Positions 1 to 8,536 of a stretch of DNA of 64,000 nucleotides are shown here, piece by piece. Position 1 is the first letter of the stretch, and each line of letters starts with the position of its first letter. Source of the DNA: Kiritimatiellia bacterium (GTDB lineage: Bacteria; Verrucomicrobiota; Kiritimatiellia; UBA8416; YA12-FULL-48-11); NCBI GenBank assembly GCA_028716365.1, contig JAQUPZ010000008.1, forward strand, positions 186,001 through 250,000, written 5' to 3'. The notes beneath the pieces were generated by a model, which made no database searches, was not told where the DNA came from, and saw nothing but the letters and a program-made list of their open reading frames with translations. The position numbers and the translations under genes are program-made.

Positions 1-618
1 AAAACTTCCAAAGGCTGGGAAATATCCATTGACCTTAAGTTTGCAGGATCGTGTGTATTCATCTTCACTGATGATTTTCTGTCACCCACGCCGGAACCGG
101 CAATCCCCGCCAGGGTGCTTCAGACAATTTCTGATGGCTGGTCCTGCCGTAAAACCACCGGGTTCATGATAGGTGATCATGATATGGAAGTTCATGATCT
201 TCCACGGGAACAATTGGTCAATATTACACTTGGCGACTGGAGACAGGTCATAGGAAATATTTACTCCGGTGATGTGGAGTATATTGTGAAATTCAACTGT
301 ACAACAGACGCAGCAAAGAATGCACGGGTACTTAATCTGGGAGATGTACGTTATGTTTGTCAGGCCTGGTTAAATGAAGAACCTTTAGGAAAAAAACTTT
401 GGCAGCCATTTTTATATGATATAAGGGGGAAGATCAGAAATGGTAATAACATTCTTAAAGTTATTGTGACCAATACCCTTGCAAATCAATATACAAATAC
501 TAAAGCTCTTGAAAAATGGCCTGCTAAGAAGCTTGGCCCTTATCATAGTCGGACGCTTGGATTTGAAAAAGATACAGTTGCCAGTGGATTATTTGGACCC
601 GTAACTATTGAATATTAA
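1..618 (+). CDS. C-terminal part of a glycoside hydrolase (GH2/GH106-like), partial
   Basis: The reading frame is open from the first base, so this is the 3' end of a gene that starts outside the window. About 205 residues are visible. They look like the C-terminal galactose-binding-like beta-sandwich found in large GH2-type and GH106 (alpha-L-rhamnosidase-like) enzymes: alternating beta strands with a segment LGDVRYVCQAWLN, then WQPFLYDIRGKIRNGNN, then ILKVIVTNTLANQ, and a terminal GLFGPVTIEY. This domain usually packs on the catalytic barrel and can bind sugar. No catalytic residues are visible, so the substrate cannot be told. A GTG at position 115 could be taken as a start, but the upstream frame continues with similar sequence and is preferred. 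A sugar phosphate isomerase-like gene follows 42 bases downstream on the same strand. Confidence 0.7.
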   Translation, partial: KTSKGWEISIDLKFAGSCVFIFTDDFLSPTPEPAIPARVLQTISDGWSCRKTTGFMIGDHDMEVHDLPREQLVNITLGDWRQVIGNIYSGDVEYIVKFNCTTDAAKNARVLNLGDVRYVCQAWLNEEPLGKKLWQPFLYDIRGKIRNGNNILKVIVTNTLANQYTNTKALEKWPAKKLGPYHSRTLGFEKDTVASGLFGPVTIEY

Positions 619-660
619 TTTTCAAGTGATTTTAGATATTGCTTACAGAAAGGTCATATT

Positions 661-1545
661 ATGCAACGAATACTGTTAACTCTGGTGATTTTGTTCTCCG
701 CAGCGATTTGCACGGCGGCGGAAAATACTCCCGTGCCCTCACGGCAGGACGCCATTGCGGCGCTTGAGAAACTCAACTGGAAATTATCCGTCTCGGGGTA
801 CTCGTTCCGGAAATTCACTTTTTTCGAGACAGTGGATAAAGTGGCGGAACTGGGTGTGAAAAACATCGAAGGTTTTAATTTCCAGCAAATCAGCAAGGAC
901 ATCAAAACCAAGCTCAATCCGGCAACCATGTCGGATGAGGAAATAAACACCGTCAAAGCGAAACTCGACTCGGCCGGGCTGAAACTCATCGCGTTGTACT
1001 ACGGTTCGTTTCCCGCCGACGAAGCCGCCTGCCGCAGGGTTTTCGAACGTAGCAAGATGCTTGGTGTCAAGTATTTCGTCAGCGAACCGGACCCGGCAAT
1101 TCTGCCAATGCTGGACAAATGCGCAAAGGAATACGACATGATTGTCGGACTGCATGGTCACAGCAAGAAAAGCTCTCCCAACACGTGGCATCCCGAACTG
1201 GTCCTCAAACGTATTGAAGCGCTTTCACCCGCCATCGGTGCATTCAGCGATACGGGTCACTGGATTCGCAGCGAACTGTATCCGTCCGAAGGGGCCGCCA
1301 TCCTCAAAGACCGTAATGTCGGCGTCGAACTCCATGACCTGCACGAGTTTAATTCCGAGGGGCACGACGTTCCGCTTGGTACCGGCGTGGGCAAAATTGC
1401 CGATTACCTCAAGACCATGTCACAGGTGAAAAAAAGCCAGTTCCTGATCAGTGTCGATTACACTTCGAATCCGGACAATCCGTTGGATGACATTCGTAAG
1501 TGCATCGAATTCATCGACCGCACGGTCATCAACCTTTGCAAATAA
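661..1545 (+). CDS. Secreted sugar phosphate isomerase/epimerase-like TIM-barrel protein
   Basis: A 294-residue protein with a Sec signal peptide (first ~20 residues, ending near CTAAEN). The rest resembles the xylose isomerase-like/AP endonuclease 2 TIM-barrel superfamily: an N-terminal strand WKLSVSGYSFRKFTFFE, then KNIEGFNF, LIALYYGSF, MIVGLHGHS, IGAFSDTGHW, GVELHDLHE and a final FLISVDYTSN strand. His and Asp/Glu residues in HGH, DTGHW and ELHDLHE could be the metal ligands of this fold. An AAAGG ribosome site lies before the ATG. Members of this family in PVC bacteria are usually beside sugar-degrading genes, which fits the glycosidase upstream. The exact substrate is unknown; an isomerase or epimerase acting on a free sugar is only a family-level inference. 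Confidence 0.8.
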   Translation: MQRILLTLVILFSAAICTAAENTPVPSRQDAIAALEKLNWKLSVSGYSFRKFTFFETVDKVAELGVKNIEGFNFQQISKDIKTKLNPATMSDEEINTVKAKLDSAGLKLIALYYGSFPADEAACRRVFERSKMLGVKYFVSEPDPAILPMLDKCAKEYDMIVGLHGHSKKSSPNTWHPELVLKRIEALSPAIGAFSDTGHWIRSELYPSEGAAILKDRNVGVELHDLHEFNSEGHDVPLGTGVGKIADYLKTMSQVKKSQFLISVDYTSNPDNPLDDIRKCIEFIDRTVINLCK

Positions 1546-1590
1546 TACGTAACGGGTAATATTTGTTGTAGCCATGCCTGCCGGTCGCAA

Positions 1591-2235
1591 TTACACGAAA
1601 TAGGCAACACCCGTGCTCCCGAAGAATACGCCCAGACCTACCAGCACCAATCCGCAAAAAACAAACAACGCACGATAGACCCATGGCGGACATATTCGAC
1701 GACCCGATGCGACGGCGGCCGAGACGATGCTATACCAGGCCAGATCGGAAAGAATGTGGCCCATATAGAAACTGACGATGCCGGCGGCGCCTAGTTTAAG
1801 CGCCGTTGCTGCAAGACCCAGACCGATCGTCGCCCACCACAACGTCCAGTATGGGTTTGAAATCGACGTGATGATGCCAGTCAGGACGGGCCCGCGAATG
1901 GCCATACGCGAATCCCCGTGATCACTCAGCGCTTTTTCAACAGCTGCCTTCGCTGTCAGGGCCATATGCGTCCCCATTACCAGGAGTAGAAAACCACCAA
2001 CCACTCCCAGTGTGGCCATGACTTCCGGGAGCGTGATCCATCTGGCCAGGCCCGCGACAATCGCAATCAGCAGGCAAATTTCGAGTATTGCATGGCCGAG
2101 CATGATCAACGGGCCAGCCCAGAAACCGCGTTTCATAACCTCGCTGATCGTGGCCGTGAGCACCGGTCCCGGCGACAGTGCGCCGGACAATGTGATAACG
2201 AAAGCGCTGCAGAATAGAAAAAACAACTGACTCAT
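1591..2235 (-). CDS. LysE/RhtB family amino acid exporter
   Basis: A 214-residue, very hydrophobic protein with about six membrane segments, the usual size of the LysE/RhtB family. The N-terminal hallmark SPGP is at residues 21-24, in a first helix VITLSGALSPGPVLTATI. Family members export amino acids or small metabolites across the inner membrane, driven by the proton gradient. The gene is convergent with the upstream TIM-barrel gene (45-base gap) and shares its strand with the oxidoreductase behind it, from which it is separated by 117 bases. No clear ribosome site is seen before the ATG at 2235, so the start is less certain than the family call. The substrate cannot be deduced. Confidence 0.85.
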   Translation of the reverse strand: MSQLFFLFCSAFVITLSGALSPGPVLTATISEVMKRGFWAGPLIMLGHAILEICLLIAIVAGLARWITLPEVMATLGVVGGFLLLVMGTHMALTAKAAVEKALSDHGDSRMAIRGPVLTGIITSISNPYWTLWWATIGLGLAATALKLGAAGIVSFYMGHILSDLAWYSIVSAAVASGRRICPPWVYRALFVFCGLVLVGLGVFFGSTGVAYFV

Positions 2236-2352
2236 ATGGGAGAAGAAAATAACACACTTTTATTCTGACGTCAAAGTCTGGCACTCCCGCTCAACAACTC
2301 CTCTTCGACAGGTTTTCTAACAGACCCTGGTCAGTGTATCTTCTTGTTATTT

Positions 2353-3744
2353 TTATGCTTTCAGGGTCAGGTCGACAGGAACATTCGTTTTCCAGGCTCC
2401 GCGGGTAAAATCAGGAATATCGACCGGAGCAGAGCGATTTGCCACTGATTGTTCGCTTAAGGGAGCTATTGAACTCCATGAAGCAGCGTCATAAACATCC
2501 TGGTCAAGCGGCAGGCCGTTACGCAGGCAATAGATCAGCCTCCAGTCCATTATAAAGTCCATTCCTCCGTGGCCGCCAACCTTTTTGGCCATCTCCCCAA
2601 CGCGTTTGACAATTTCAGGAGTATATTGTTCTTTAAGTTTGTTCATTTTGTCTTCTTTTAACCAGTCATGTCCCGTGGAGATACGTTCAGGTAACGGCCA
2701 TTTTTGTGCTGTCCCTTTTGTGCCGCTGATAAGATAAGAACGTGAGTAAGGACGCGGACTGGCAACGTCATGCTGAGACATGATTGTCCGACCTTTGGAA
2801 GTACGCACGATAGTGGTATTTATGGTTCCGCGATATGATTTCCCGGCAAATTCTTTATAGAAAGGATCTTCTGAAGCCAGCTGGTTGATTTTGGCGGCCA
2901 TTATGAAATCGGCCGATTGCATGGAAACCATGTACTCCATCTTATCGCCACGATTGATATTCATGACCTGACAGACAGGCCCCATCCCGTGGGTTGGATA
3001 AATGTTCCCGTTGCGGGTTTCCTCCTTCAATCGCCACATTTCTGCATAACCGTCTTTCTTAAAGTATCCGGGGCAATTGAAATGAATATAAGTTCCCTCT
3101 CCATGAATAATTTCACCAAAGAATCCCTGTTGCGCCATGTTCAGAACCTGCAGTTCGAAGAAATCATAACAGCAATTCTCCAGCATCATACAATATTTGC
3201 GGGTACGTTCCGATGTTTCGACCAGCTGCCAGCATTCGTCAATAGTCTTGGCTGCCGGAACTTCTGTTGCCGCATGCTTGCCGTATTCCATTGCACAAAC
3301 AGCCATTTGTGCATGCCATGCCCACGGCGTGACGATATAGACAAGATCGATATCCGGGTTTTCGCAAAGAGATTTCCATATTTCCTTACTGCCGGAATAG
3401 CCTTTCGCACGGGAAAAGCCCTTTTCCTCAATTATTTTCTGGCTTCTTTCCACACGATCTTCGTATTGATCGCAAAGTGCAGTAATTTCGACGTTTTCAA
3501 TACAGCTCAAGCGTTTAAGAGCTGCAGTACCACGTGCACCTAACCCGATTAAACCAATCCTGACTTTATCCATTTTGGGCGCTGCATAACCACACATGTT
3601 AAATTGCTGTTTGGAAAGTTTTTTCCCTAAGAATCCGGTTATCGTATTCAATTCAAAAGCACTGGCTGTTCCGGACATACCGGTTGCTAAAACACCCGTA
3701 CTTAATAACGTAGTTTTCAAGAAATTTCTTCTATCTGATTGCAT
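2353..3744 (-). CDS. TAT-exported Gfo/Idh/MocA oxidoreductase, GH109-like (alpha-N-acetylgalactosaminidase type)
   Basis: A 463-residue protein. It opens with a twin-arginine signal (RRNFLK, residues 5-10), followed by an NAD-binding Rossmann motif GLIGLGARG at 64-72. Motifs such as TPWAWHAQMA (139-148), YPTHGMGP (249-256) and GHGGMDF (391-397) match the GH109 branch of the Gfo/Idh/MocA family as I recall it, where a tightly bound NAD is used transiently to cleave alpha-N-acetylgalactosamine from glycans. The length fits GH109. The TAT signal suggests export of a folded, cofactor-loaded enzyme. GH109 activity is a family inference; a plain sugar dehydrogenase is possible. No neighbour appears to be in an operon with it. 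Confidence 0.8.
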   Translation of the reverse strand: MQSDRRNFLKTTLLSTGVLATGMSGTASAFELNTITGFLGKKLSKQQFNMCGYAAPKMDKVRIGLIGLGARGTAALKRLSCIENVEITALCDQYEDRVERSQKIIEEKGFSRAKGYSGSKEIWKSLCENPDIDLVYIVTPWAWHAQMAVCAMEYGKHAATEVPAAKTIDECWQLVETSERTRKYCMMLENCCYDFFELQVLNMAQQGFFGEIIHGEGTYIHFNCPGYFKKDGYAEMWRLKEETRNGNIYPTHGMGPVCQVMNINRGDKMEYMVSMQSADFIMAAKINQLASEDPFYKEFAGKSYRGTINTTIVRTSKGRTIMSQHDVASPRPYSRSYLISGTKGTAQKWPLPERISTGHDWLKEDKMNKLKEQYTPEIVKRVGEMAKKVGGHGGMDFIMDWRLIYCLRNGLPLDQDVYDAASWSSIAPLSEQSVANRSAPVDIPDFTRGAWKTNVPVDLTLKA

Positions 3745-4088
3745 AATTCGGTTAACCCCCTTTTTATAGCTTTAGAATTGTCCAACCGAGATTTTCTAAA
3801 TAAGGATAATTTCGCTATCATTCGGTAGCCTCAGACCCTGTCCGCCCCGACGCCAAACAGGCGAGCCGACTCCCGGAAGGCAGGAGGTATTACCAACTAC
3901 AAGGTGTTGCCCCATATTCCTGTACATTAACGAGCGTATTGTGTTCCCTTCCTACAGATATATTGTATTGAAACAGGATTATGACACTAACATTTTTGCT
4001 TTCTTTGTAGAAGGATGAAAAGTTGAGTTTGCAGGTTCTTTGCAGTTGTTGTACCATTATGCTCAAAAATCAGATACGAGGTATATTT
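3745..4088. other. Intergenic region between divergent genes
   Basis: About 340 bases between the GH109-like gene (minus) and a small secreted protein (plus). It should hold both promoters, but I could not pick out a convincing -35/-10 pair. Around 3838-3890 there is a GC-rich stretch with imperfect inverted segments (CCTGTCCGCC and CAGGCGAGC) that resembles the small palindromic debris seen at 37.46 kb. No coding sequence is supported here. Confidence 0.4.
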
Positions 4089-4523
4089 ATGAAACATTTT
4101 TTGATGGGATTGATGTGTGCCGGATTGGTGTTGTCTTTGAATGTTCTGATGGCAAATGCCGCAAAAGAAAAAAGCAGCTCTTCTGAAAAAAAAACCGATA
4201 GATCAGCACTCACTGCCCAGCCCAGGGAACGCACCTTTGACGGTGTTGTAGCGATGAGCAATGACGGCAAAAGTTATACGATAAAGTTTGCAGCTGGATT
4301 TACTGCATCGACGTGGTTTCTTCCGCGCTCCAGGTACAGGTACGAAGAATTTGAAGGATTGATGGTCAAGGCGGTCTGCACGGTACGGGGCGGTGAAATT
4401 ATTTCCGTGAAAACGCTGGAAGCCAAGGACAAAGAAGCATTCGAGGCCAAGCGGGCTGAACTGAGAGAAGCCAGGAAAAAAGCGGCTGAAGAAAAAAAGA
4501 AACCACCTCAGCAAAAAAAGTAA
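4089..4523 (+). CDS. Small secreted protein with charged C-terminal helix, function unknown
   Basis: A 144-residue protein. The start at 4089 is chosen because a GAGG ribosome site sits about 8 bases upstream and the protein then begins with a clean signal peptide (MKHFLMGLMCAG... ending near LMANAA). A longer frame from 4023 exists but would bury the signal. After a Ser/Lys-rich linker comes a short beta-rich domain (TFDGVVAMSNDGKSYTIKF, then WFLPRSRYRYEEFEGLMVKA) that looks like a small OB-type or SH3-like barrel, and then a Lys/Glu/Ala-rich helix, likely coiled coil, ending in KKPPQQKK. I do not recognise the family. It is probably periplasmic. The gene is convergent with the next one. Confidence 0.65.
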   Translation: MKHFLMGLMCAGLVLSLNVLMANAAKEKSSSSEKKTDRSALTAQPRERTFDGVVAMSNDGKSYTIKFAAGFTASTWFLPRSRYRYEEFEGLMVKAVCTVRGGEIISVKTLEAKDKEAFEAKRAELREARKKAAEEKKKPPQQKK

Positions 4524-4533
4524 ATCGTGTCAT

Positions 4534-4558
4534 AAACTTGTCAACTTAAGTTTTTGCT
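4534..4558. terminator. Weak hairpin between convergent genes
   Basis: AAACTT and AAGTTT form a six-pair stem with an eight-base loop, followed by a short T run on the plus strand. It lies just past the stop of the small secreted protein and overlaps the last codons of the convergent 63-residue gene. The stem is AT-only, so this is a weak candidate. Confidence 0.3.
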
Positions 4559-4732
4559 TCTGTTGGCTTCAAGAAATTTACCGATACTTTCCCGGCCTTC
4601 CTGACTGTCGGTTAAATTACTGTAGCTTTCCGTGCGTAATTCTGTAAGGAGAGCCAACCATTCATTATGGTTCCAGCCAGCACGACCCTTTAACCATGCC
4701 TTCAGTTCTTTCGTCGGAAATTTTTGTTTCAT
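4541..4732 (-). CDS. 63-residue protein of unknown function
   Basis: A short, highly charged, probably helical protein (KELKAWLKGRAGWNHNEWLAL is typical of it in two parts). It has no membrane segment or signal peptide. The gene is believed real because a textbook AAAGGAGG ribosome site stands about 7 bases before the ATG at 4732 and the composition is protein-like, with three tryptophans spaced along an amphipathic helix. I do not recognise a family. It is followed on the same strand by nothing (the next gene is convergent) and preceded by a small membrane protein gene 64 bases upstream, with which it may be co-transcribed. Confidence 0.6.
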   Translation of the reverse strand: MKQKFPTKELKAWLKGRAGWNHNEWLALLTELRTESYSNLTDSQEGRESIGKFLEANRSKNLS

Positions 4733-4796
4733 AAATCCTCCTTTGCTGCCGGTATTTTACCTGTTTAAAGGAAAATGTACACGCAAATAATGATGA

Positions 4797-5276
4797 TTAT
4801 TTCTCTTGATTCTTCGTGAGAGAAATAAATTCCTGTTGAGATGGATAACGATAGATAAGAAACACCAGACAAACTATAAAAAAGCATACAGGCAGAATAT
4901 TCTTCGTCACAAGAGTCACTACAGCAGATAACAGTGCGCCTCCTTCAATTATTGCCCATCTTGTCACACAGAATGCCTGATACTTCTGGAGGGCAGAGCG
5001 GACATCGGCAGGCGTGGTGATAATTTTGCGATAGATCATGTGCATGACAGATGACAGGACAAGAGCAACCATACAGAAAAAAACGTTTATCACAATGATC
5101 GGGTTGTTAAAAGACGGCGTTAGAGATATCTGTCTGGCGGAAAGGAACAACACAACTACTCCGAACATGACCACTCCGGCAATGAGTGCAAAATAAATCA
5201 GCCTTGTGACAAGAAGAAACTTTTTTACATCCTCTACCAGATTCTCCTGACTGTTCGACACGACTGGAGGTTGCAT
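4797..5276 (-). CDS. Small inner-membrane protein, four predicted helices
   Basis: A 159-residue protein with about four hydrophobic segments: FALIAGVVMFGVVVLFL, IIVINVFFCMVALVLSSVM, a third around ALLSAVVTLVTK, and FFIVCLVFLIYRY. The N-terminal ~25 residues are polar and would sit in the cytoplasm. No catalytic motif is visible and I do not recognise the family. An AAGGGA ribosome site precedes the ATG. It sits between the 63-residue gene and an amidohydrolase gene, all on the minus strand with gaps of 63-64 bases, so the three may form one transcript. Confidence 0.6.
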   Translation of the reverse strand: MQPPVVSNSQENLVEDVKKFLLVTRLIYFALIAGVVMFGVVVLFLSARQISLTPSFNNPIIVINVFFCMVALVLSSVMHMIYRKIITTPADVRSALQKYQAFCVTRWAIIEGGALLSAVVTLVTKNILPVCFFIVCLVFLIYRYPSQQEFISLTKNQEK

Positions 5277-5339
5277 GATTATGGATGGTTCCCTTTATCG
5301 TTGTTCTTTCCGGCTCGTAATCCTGAATAAATCTGTGTG

Positions 5340-6221
5340 TTATTTTTTTAAAGATATTTTATGAATACGCGCCATGGTAAGACCGTAGGACTTTGCACGG
5401 GTCTCCTCGGAAACACCACAGGCATCGAGCATTTTGTTAAACCGTATTATATTTTCCTCAAAACCTTCAGGAGATTCGTCTGTTGCGAAAAGAAGTTTTT
5501 CAAATGCGGGAACCGCACTTTTGGGCATATGTGCTTTCCCGAGGTAGGGTGTCCACCAGAGGAACTGCTGCCAATATCCGGGATCGTTATCTTTTTTGAT
5601 CAGTGAAGAACCGGAGATATCAAAATAGAGGTTCTGGTTCCGGCGCGTTGCTTCTCCGGCCTCCTCATACCATGGATTACCGAAGTGAGCGGCGTGGATG
5701 ACCAGCTTGGGGTATTTTGCTGCAATGGTTGCGAGAAAGGAAGGCCGCATCCTGGCCATCATGCCATTGGCAAGAATTCCCGTGTGAGGCGCAATTGGCA
5801 TACCCAGTTCCTGCGCAAGTTTCCAGAGCAGATCATACTTTGGATCGTCATAGTTCCATTCCTTCGTCGCAAATAATTCACCCAGTCCTTTAAATCCCAT
5901 GTCATGAACTTTTTTGATATCCTCGAGGACGGTAGGACTGTCGATATTAATTTCTGCATACGGTATTACCCTGTCGGGATGAGCTTTTGCGAAAGCCATA
6001 CCACGATCAAGACTTTTCATGTTGATAAGGAGGCAGGCCATGGCGTTATGTTTAGTATATACTTCGAGGAACGATTTTTCCCAGTCATCTGCGCCCCTGT
6101 AATGCGTGTGTGAATCTATGATAAAGTCCGGGGTTCTGATTTTGGTTTTGGATGGTAATTGCGCACATGCAAAACCGAACGCTGCCAGAATTATTATAAC
6201 GTAAAGAAACCTGCTCTTCAT
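5340..6221 (-). CDS. Exported amidohydrolase-2 family metal-dependent hydrolase
   Basis: A protein of about 293 residues. The start at 6221 places an AAGGAG site 8 bases upstream; the ATG at 6227 is too close to it. A signal peptide comes first (YVIIILAAFGFACAQ; possible cleavage after ACA). The mature part begins with DFIIDSHTHY, the strand-1 HxH metal motif of the amidohydrolase_2 TIM barrel, and continues with GFKGLGELFATKEWNYDD, PIAPHTGILANG (His at strand 5), KLVIHAAHFG (strand 6 His) and LLFATDESPEG (strand 8 Asp). These are the expected metal ligands. Family members include decarboxylases and lactonases; the substrate here is unknown. The gene diverges from the ExbD gene. Confidence 0.8.
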   Translation of the reverse strand: MKSRFLYVIIILAAFGFACAQLPSKTKIRTPDFIIDSHTHYRGADDWEKSFLEVYTKHNAMACLLINMKSLDRGMAFAKAHPDRVIPYAEINIDSPTVLEDIKKVHDMGFKGLGELFATKEWNYDDPKYDLLWKLAQELGMPIAPHTGILANGMMARMRPSFLATIAAKYPKLVIHAAHFGNPWYEEAGEATRRNQNLYFDISGSSLIKKDNDPGYWQQFLWWTPYLGKAHMPKSAVPAFEKLLFATDESPEGFEENIIRFNKMLDACGVSEETRAKSYGLTMARIHKISLKK

Positions 6222-6431
6222 GATCATACTCCTTCATTAGTAAGTTATTTGATGCTCTTTGAGAAACGCAAGGTATCTTCGTTCGCTATTTTAATTATAA
6301 CGAATTCAACAGGTGTTATCTTAGATCAAAACGGAAAAGAAAAGTACCATATTATTTCCCATATTACTAATTCACCGTTTGCAACATACGTCTACAGGTT
6401 AGAGATATAACACTATTAAGGGAGGTAAACC

Positions 6432-6839
6432 ATGATAAAACTACTAAAGAAAAAACGAGTTCAACCGTTTTTAGAATTGAATATGACGGCAATGTGCGAC
6501 GTGGTGTTCCAGCTCCTGATTTACCTTATCCTTACAGCAAAACCTCTGATAGTAACTACCACGCTCGATGTGAATCGTCCGGCAGCCCCGAATATACCTC
6601 CTTCTGGCGAACCAATACCGATGGTGGAAATAATGGTTTTTCAGAAGGAGTATGTCATCTGCGGAAAACGCGTGAATATTGATGGACTTGACAAAGTGCT
6701 GCATCAACTGGCGAAGGCAGATCACAATCAGACGGTCACAATCAAATGCACACCCGATTCACCGCACGAGAGACTGATAGAAACGCTTAACCTCTGCAAT
6801 AAAGTAAATATGAGAAATATTTCGGTAATGAGTATGTAA
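6432..6839 (+). CDS. ExbD/TolR-type biopolymer transport protein
   Basis: A 135-residue protein with the ExbD layout: a short positive N terminus, one membrane helix (about residues 20-40) starting LNMTAMCDVVFQLLIYLIL with the key aspartate at residue 23, and a periplasmic domain whose end, VTIKCTPDSPHERLIETLN, matches the ExbD/TolR fold. In known systems ExbD works with ExbB in a proton-driven motor that energises TonB or similar periplasmic proteins. No ExbB/MotA-like gene is in view; the next gene, 30 bases downstream, is a membrane-anchored squalene-cyclase-like protein. A strong GGGAGG ribosome site is present. Confidence 0.85.
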   Translation: MIKLLKKKRVQPFLELNMTAMCDVVFQLLIYLILTAKPLIVTTTLDVNRPAAPNIPPSGEPIPMVEIMVFQKEYVICGKRVNIDGLDKVLHQLAKADHNQTVTIKCTPDSPHERLIETLNLCNKVNMRNISVMSM

Positions 6840-6869
6840 TCGTTTCGGGAAAAGGAAAGGGAGGGTACA

Positions 6870-8519
6870 ATGAAATATTTAATGGATCTTCTTGAGAATG
6901 TGACTTTGAGGGAACAATGGCGAAGAATCGTTACGGGACTTCGTGCGCCAAAGAATTCGGGTGAACGTTCGTATGCGATATATATGTTTATGTACATGGT
7001 CGGCCCTTCAAGTATAGCTCTTATCGGAAGTTTGCTTATAACCTGTGCGGCACTCTTTATTAAGATGGATAATCGTGAACGCAGTTACATCATACCAACT
7101 TTTCCGATAGAAATAATTATTCCGAACATACAAAAACCAGAAAAAACGAATTGGGAAACACCGGAACAACCAAAGGAAGACGATATTTTCAAACAAAATG
7201 ATACGATAAAAGATAATCCGTGGACAGACAGTATCAGTTCAAGGGACAGGCAGACAAAGTCCTCTGATTCTTCATCAGACAATCCCATGCCAGTTGGATC
7301 CATGGACGGTATAATTGGATCTATTAGACAGACAGAAGTCGATCTTCGACCTGTTATGGCACCGAGTTTGGCAGTCATCAAAGGCCTTCAAGGCCGCACT
7401 GATGAGGAGAGAAAACTCGCCCTTGTTAAATACGGTAATAAGGAAGGAGGAGGCAGCGGTTCAAGTGGTGATATTACTGAAGGTGCCGTAATCAATGCTC
7501 TCAGATGGCTTAAAAAAGAACAACGTCCGGATGGAGCATGGAACAATACAAAACCCGCTATGACTGGTCTGGCGTTGCTTACTTATCTGGCACATGGAGA
7601 TACATCCGCATCAAAAGAATTTGGGACAACGGTGGAGAATGGCATCAAATGGTTACTGAACAATCAGGAAGAAGATGGACGATTTAAAGGTCGTGATGCT
7701 CATGATTACAGTCATCCCATAGCAACATATGCACTTTGTGAAGCATACGGCATGCGGAAACTGCCTGAACTTGAGATTGCAGCCGGGAAAGCTGTTGATG
7801 TTATTATCAAAGGCCAGCATCCAAACGGGGGATGGGATTATAACTGCAAGCAAAGTAATCGTGACGACACATCATACATGGGCTGGTGCGTGCAGGCGTT
7901 GAAGGCTGCCCATATCGCCAAACTAGAAAATGAAGGTTTAAAACAGGCCTTGGGAAAGGCTTTAACAGGCATTAAGAAGAACGCTGATACCGCCGGTAGA
8001 TTTGGATATACAAGTCCGACAGACGGTAACGGTGGACTTACCGGTGTCGGAGTATTGTGCATGCAAATGCTCGGTGCTTCCAGGGAAACAGAGGCCCGGA
8101 AAGGTATAATGTGGCTTCAGCAGGTAACCTTTGACTGGGAAAAGCCATGGCTTACTTCACCCATATACTACTGGTATTATATCACCCAAGCGAAATTCCA
8201 GGCCGGCGGAGAAATTTGGAATGCCTGGAACAGACAGTTTGCCGTTCAATTGGTAAAAAACCAGAAGGTTGAAAAAAATGCAATAAAAGGTCCCGATGGC
8301 AGAATGCATGATATTGGTTGGTGGGAACCGCCTGCGGAAATAAGGGGGCATACGGATGGATCCGTAATGGATACAACACTCTGTACACTTCAACTTGAAG
8401 TCTACTACAGATATCTGCCCACATTCCGAACTATGGAAGAAAATCAAATTGAGAAATCGGAACCAGATCACAATGACATCAGAATCAATTTGAGTTCCTT
8501 TTCTGCTATTACACGATAG
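6870..8519 (+). CDS. Membrane-anchored prenyltransferase/squalene-cyclase-like repeat protein
   Basis: A 549-residue protein. Residues 1-35 are cytoplasmic, a single membrane helix spans about 38-64, and a proline/serine-rich linker runs to about 200. The rest is an alpha/alpha toroid with repeats typical of the squalene-hopene cyclase and prenyltransferase superfamily: LRWLKKEQRPDGAWNN (211-226), KWLLNNQEEDGRFKG (about 260-274) and KGQHPNGGWDY (about 314-324). I do not see the DxDD motif of true cyclases, so an enzymatic role in hopanoid synthesis is unlikely. By analogy with TonB, the layout (short cytoplasmic part, one helix, linker, periplasmic domain) and its place 30 bases after exbD suggest an energised or structural periplasmic protein. 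That role is inference. Confidence 0.75.
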   Translation: MKYLMDLLENVTLREQWRRIVTGLRAPKNSGERSYAIYMFMYMVGPSSIALIGSLLITCAALFIKMDNRERSYIIPTFPIEIIIPNIQKPEKTNWETPEQPKEDDIFKQNDTIKDNPWTDSISSRDRQTKSSDSSSDNPMPVGSMDGIIGSIRQTEVDLRPVMAPSLAVIKGLQGRTDEERKLALVKYGNKEGGGSGSSGDITEGAVINALRWLKKEQRPDGAWNNTKPAMTGLALLTYLAHGDTSASKEFGTTVENGIKWLLNNQEEDGRFKGRDAHDYSHPIATYALCEAYGMRKLPELEIAAGKAVDVIIKGQHPNGGWDYNCKQSNRDDTSYMGWCVQALKAAHIAKLENEGLKQALGKALTGIKKNADTAGRFGYTSPTDGNGGLTGVGVLCMQMLGASRETEARKGIMWLQQVTFDWEKPWLTSPIYYWYYITQAKFQAGGEIWNAWNRQFAVQLVKNQKVEKNAIKGPDGRMHDIGWWEPPAEIRGHTDGSVMDTTLCTLQLEVYYRYLPTFRTMEENQIEKSEPDHNDIRINLSSFSAITR

Positions 8520-8536
8520 TCATACCGATCAAAATA

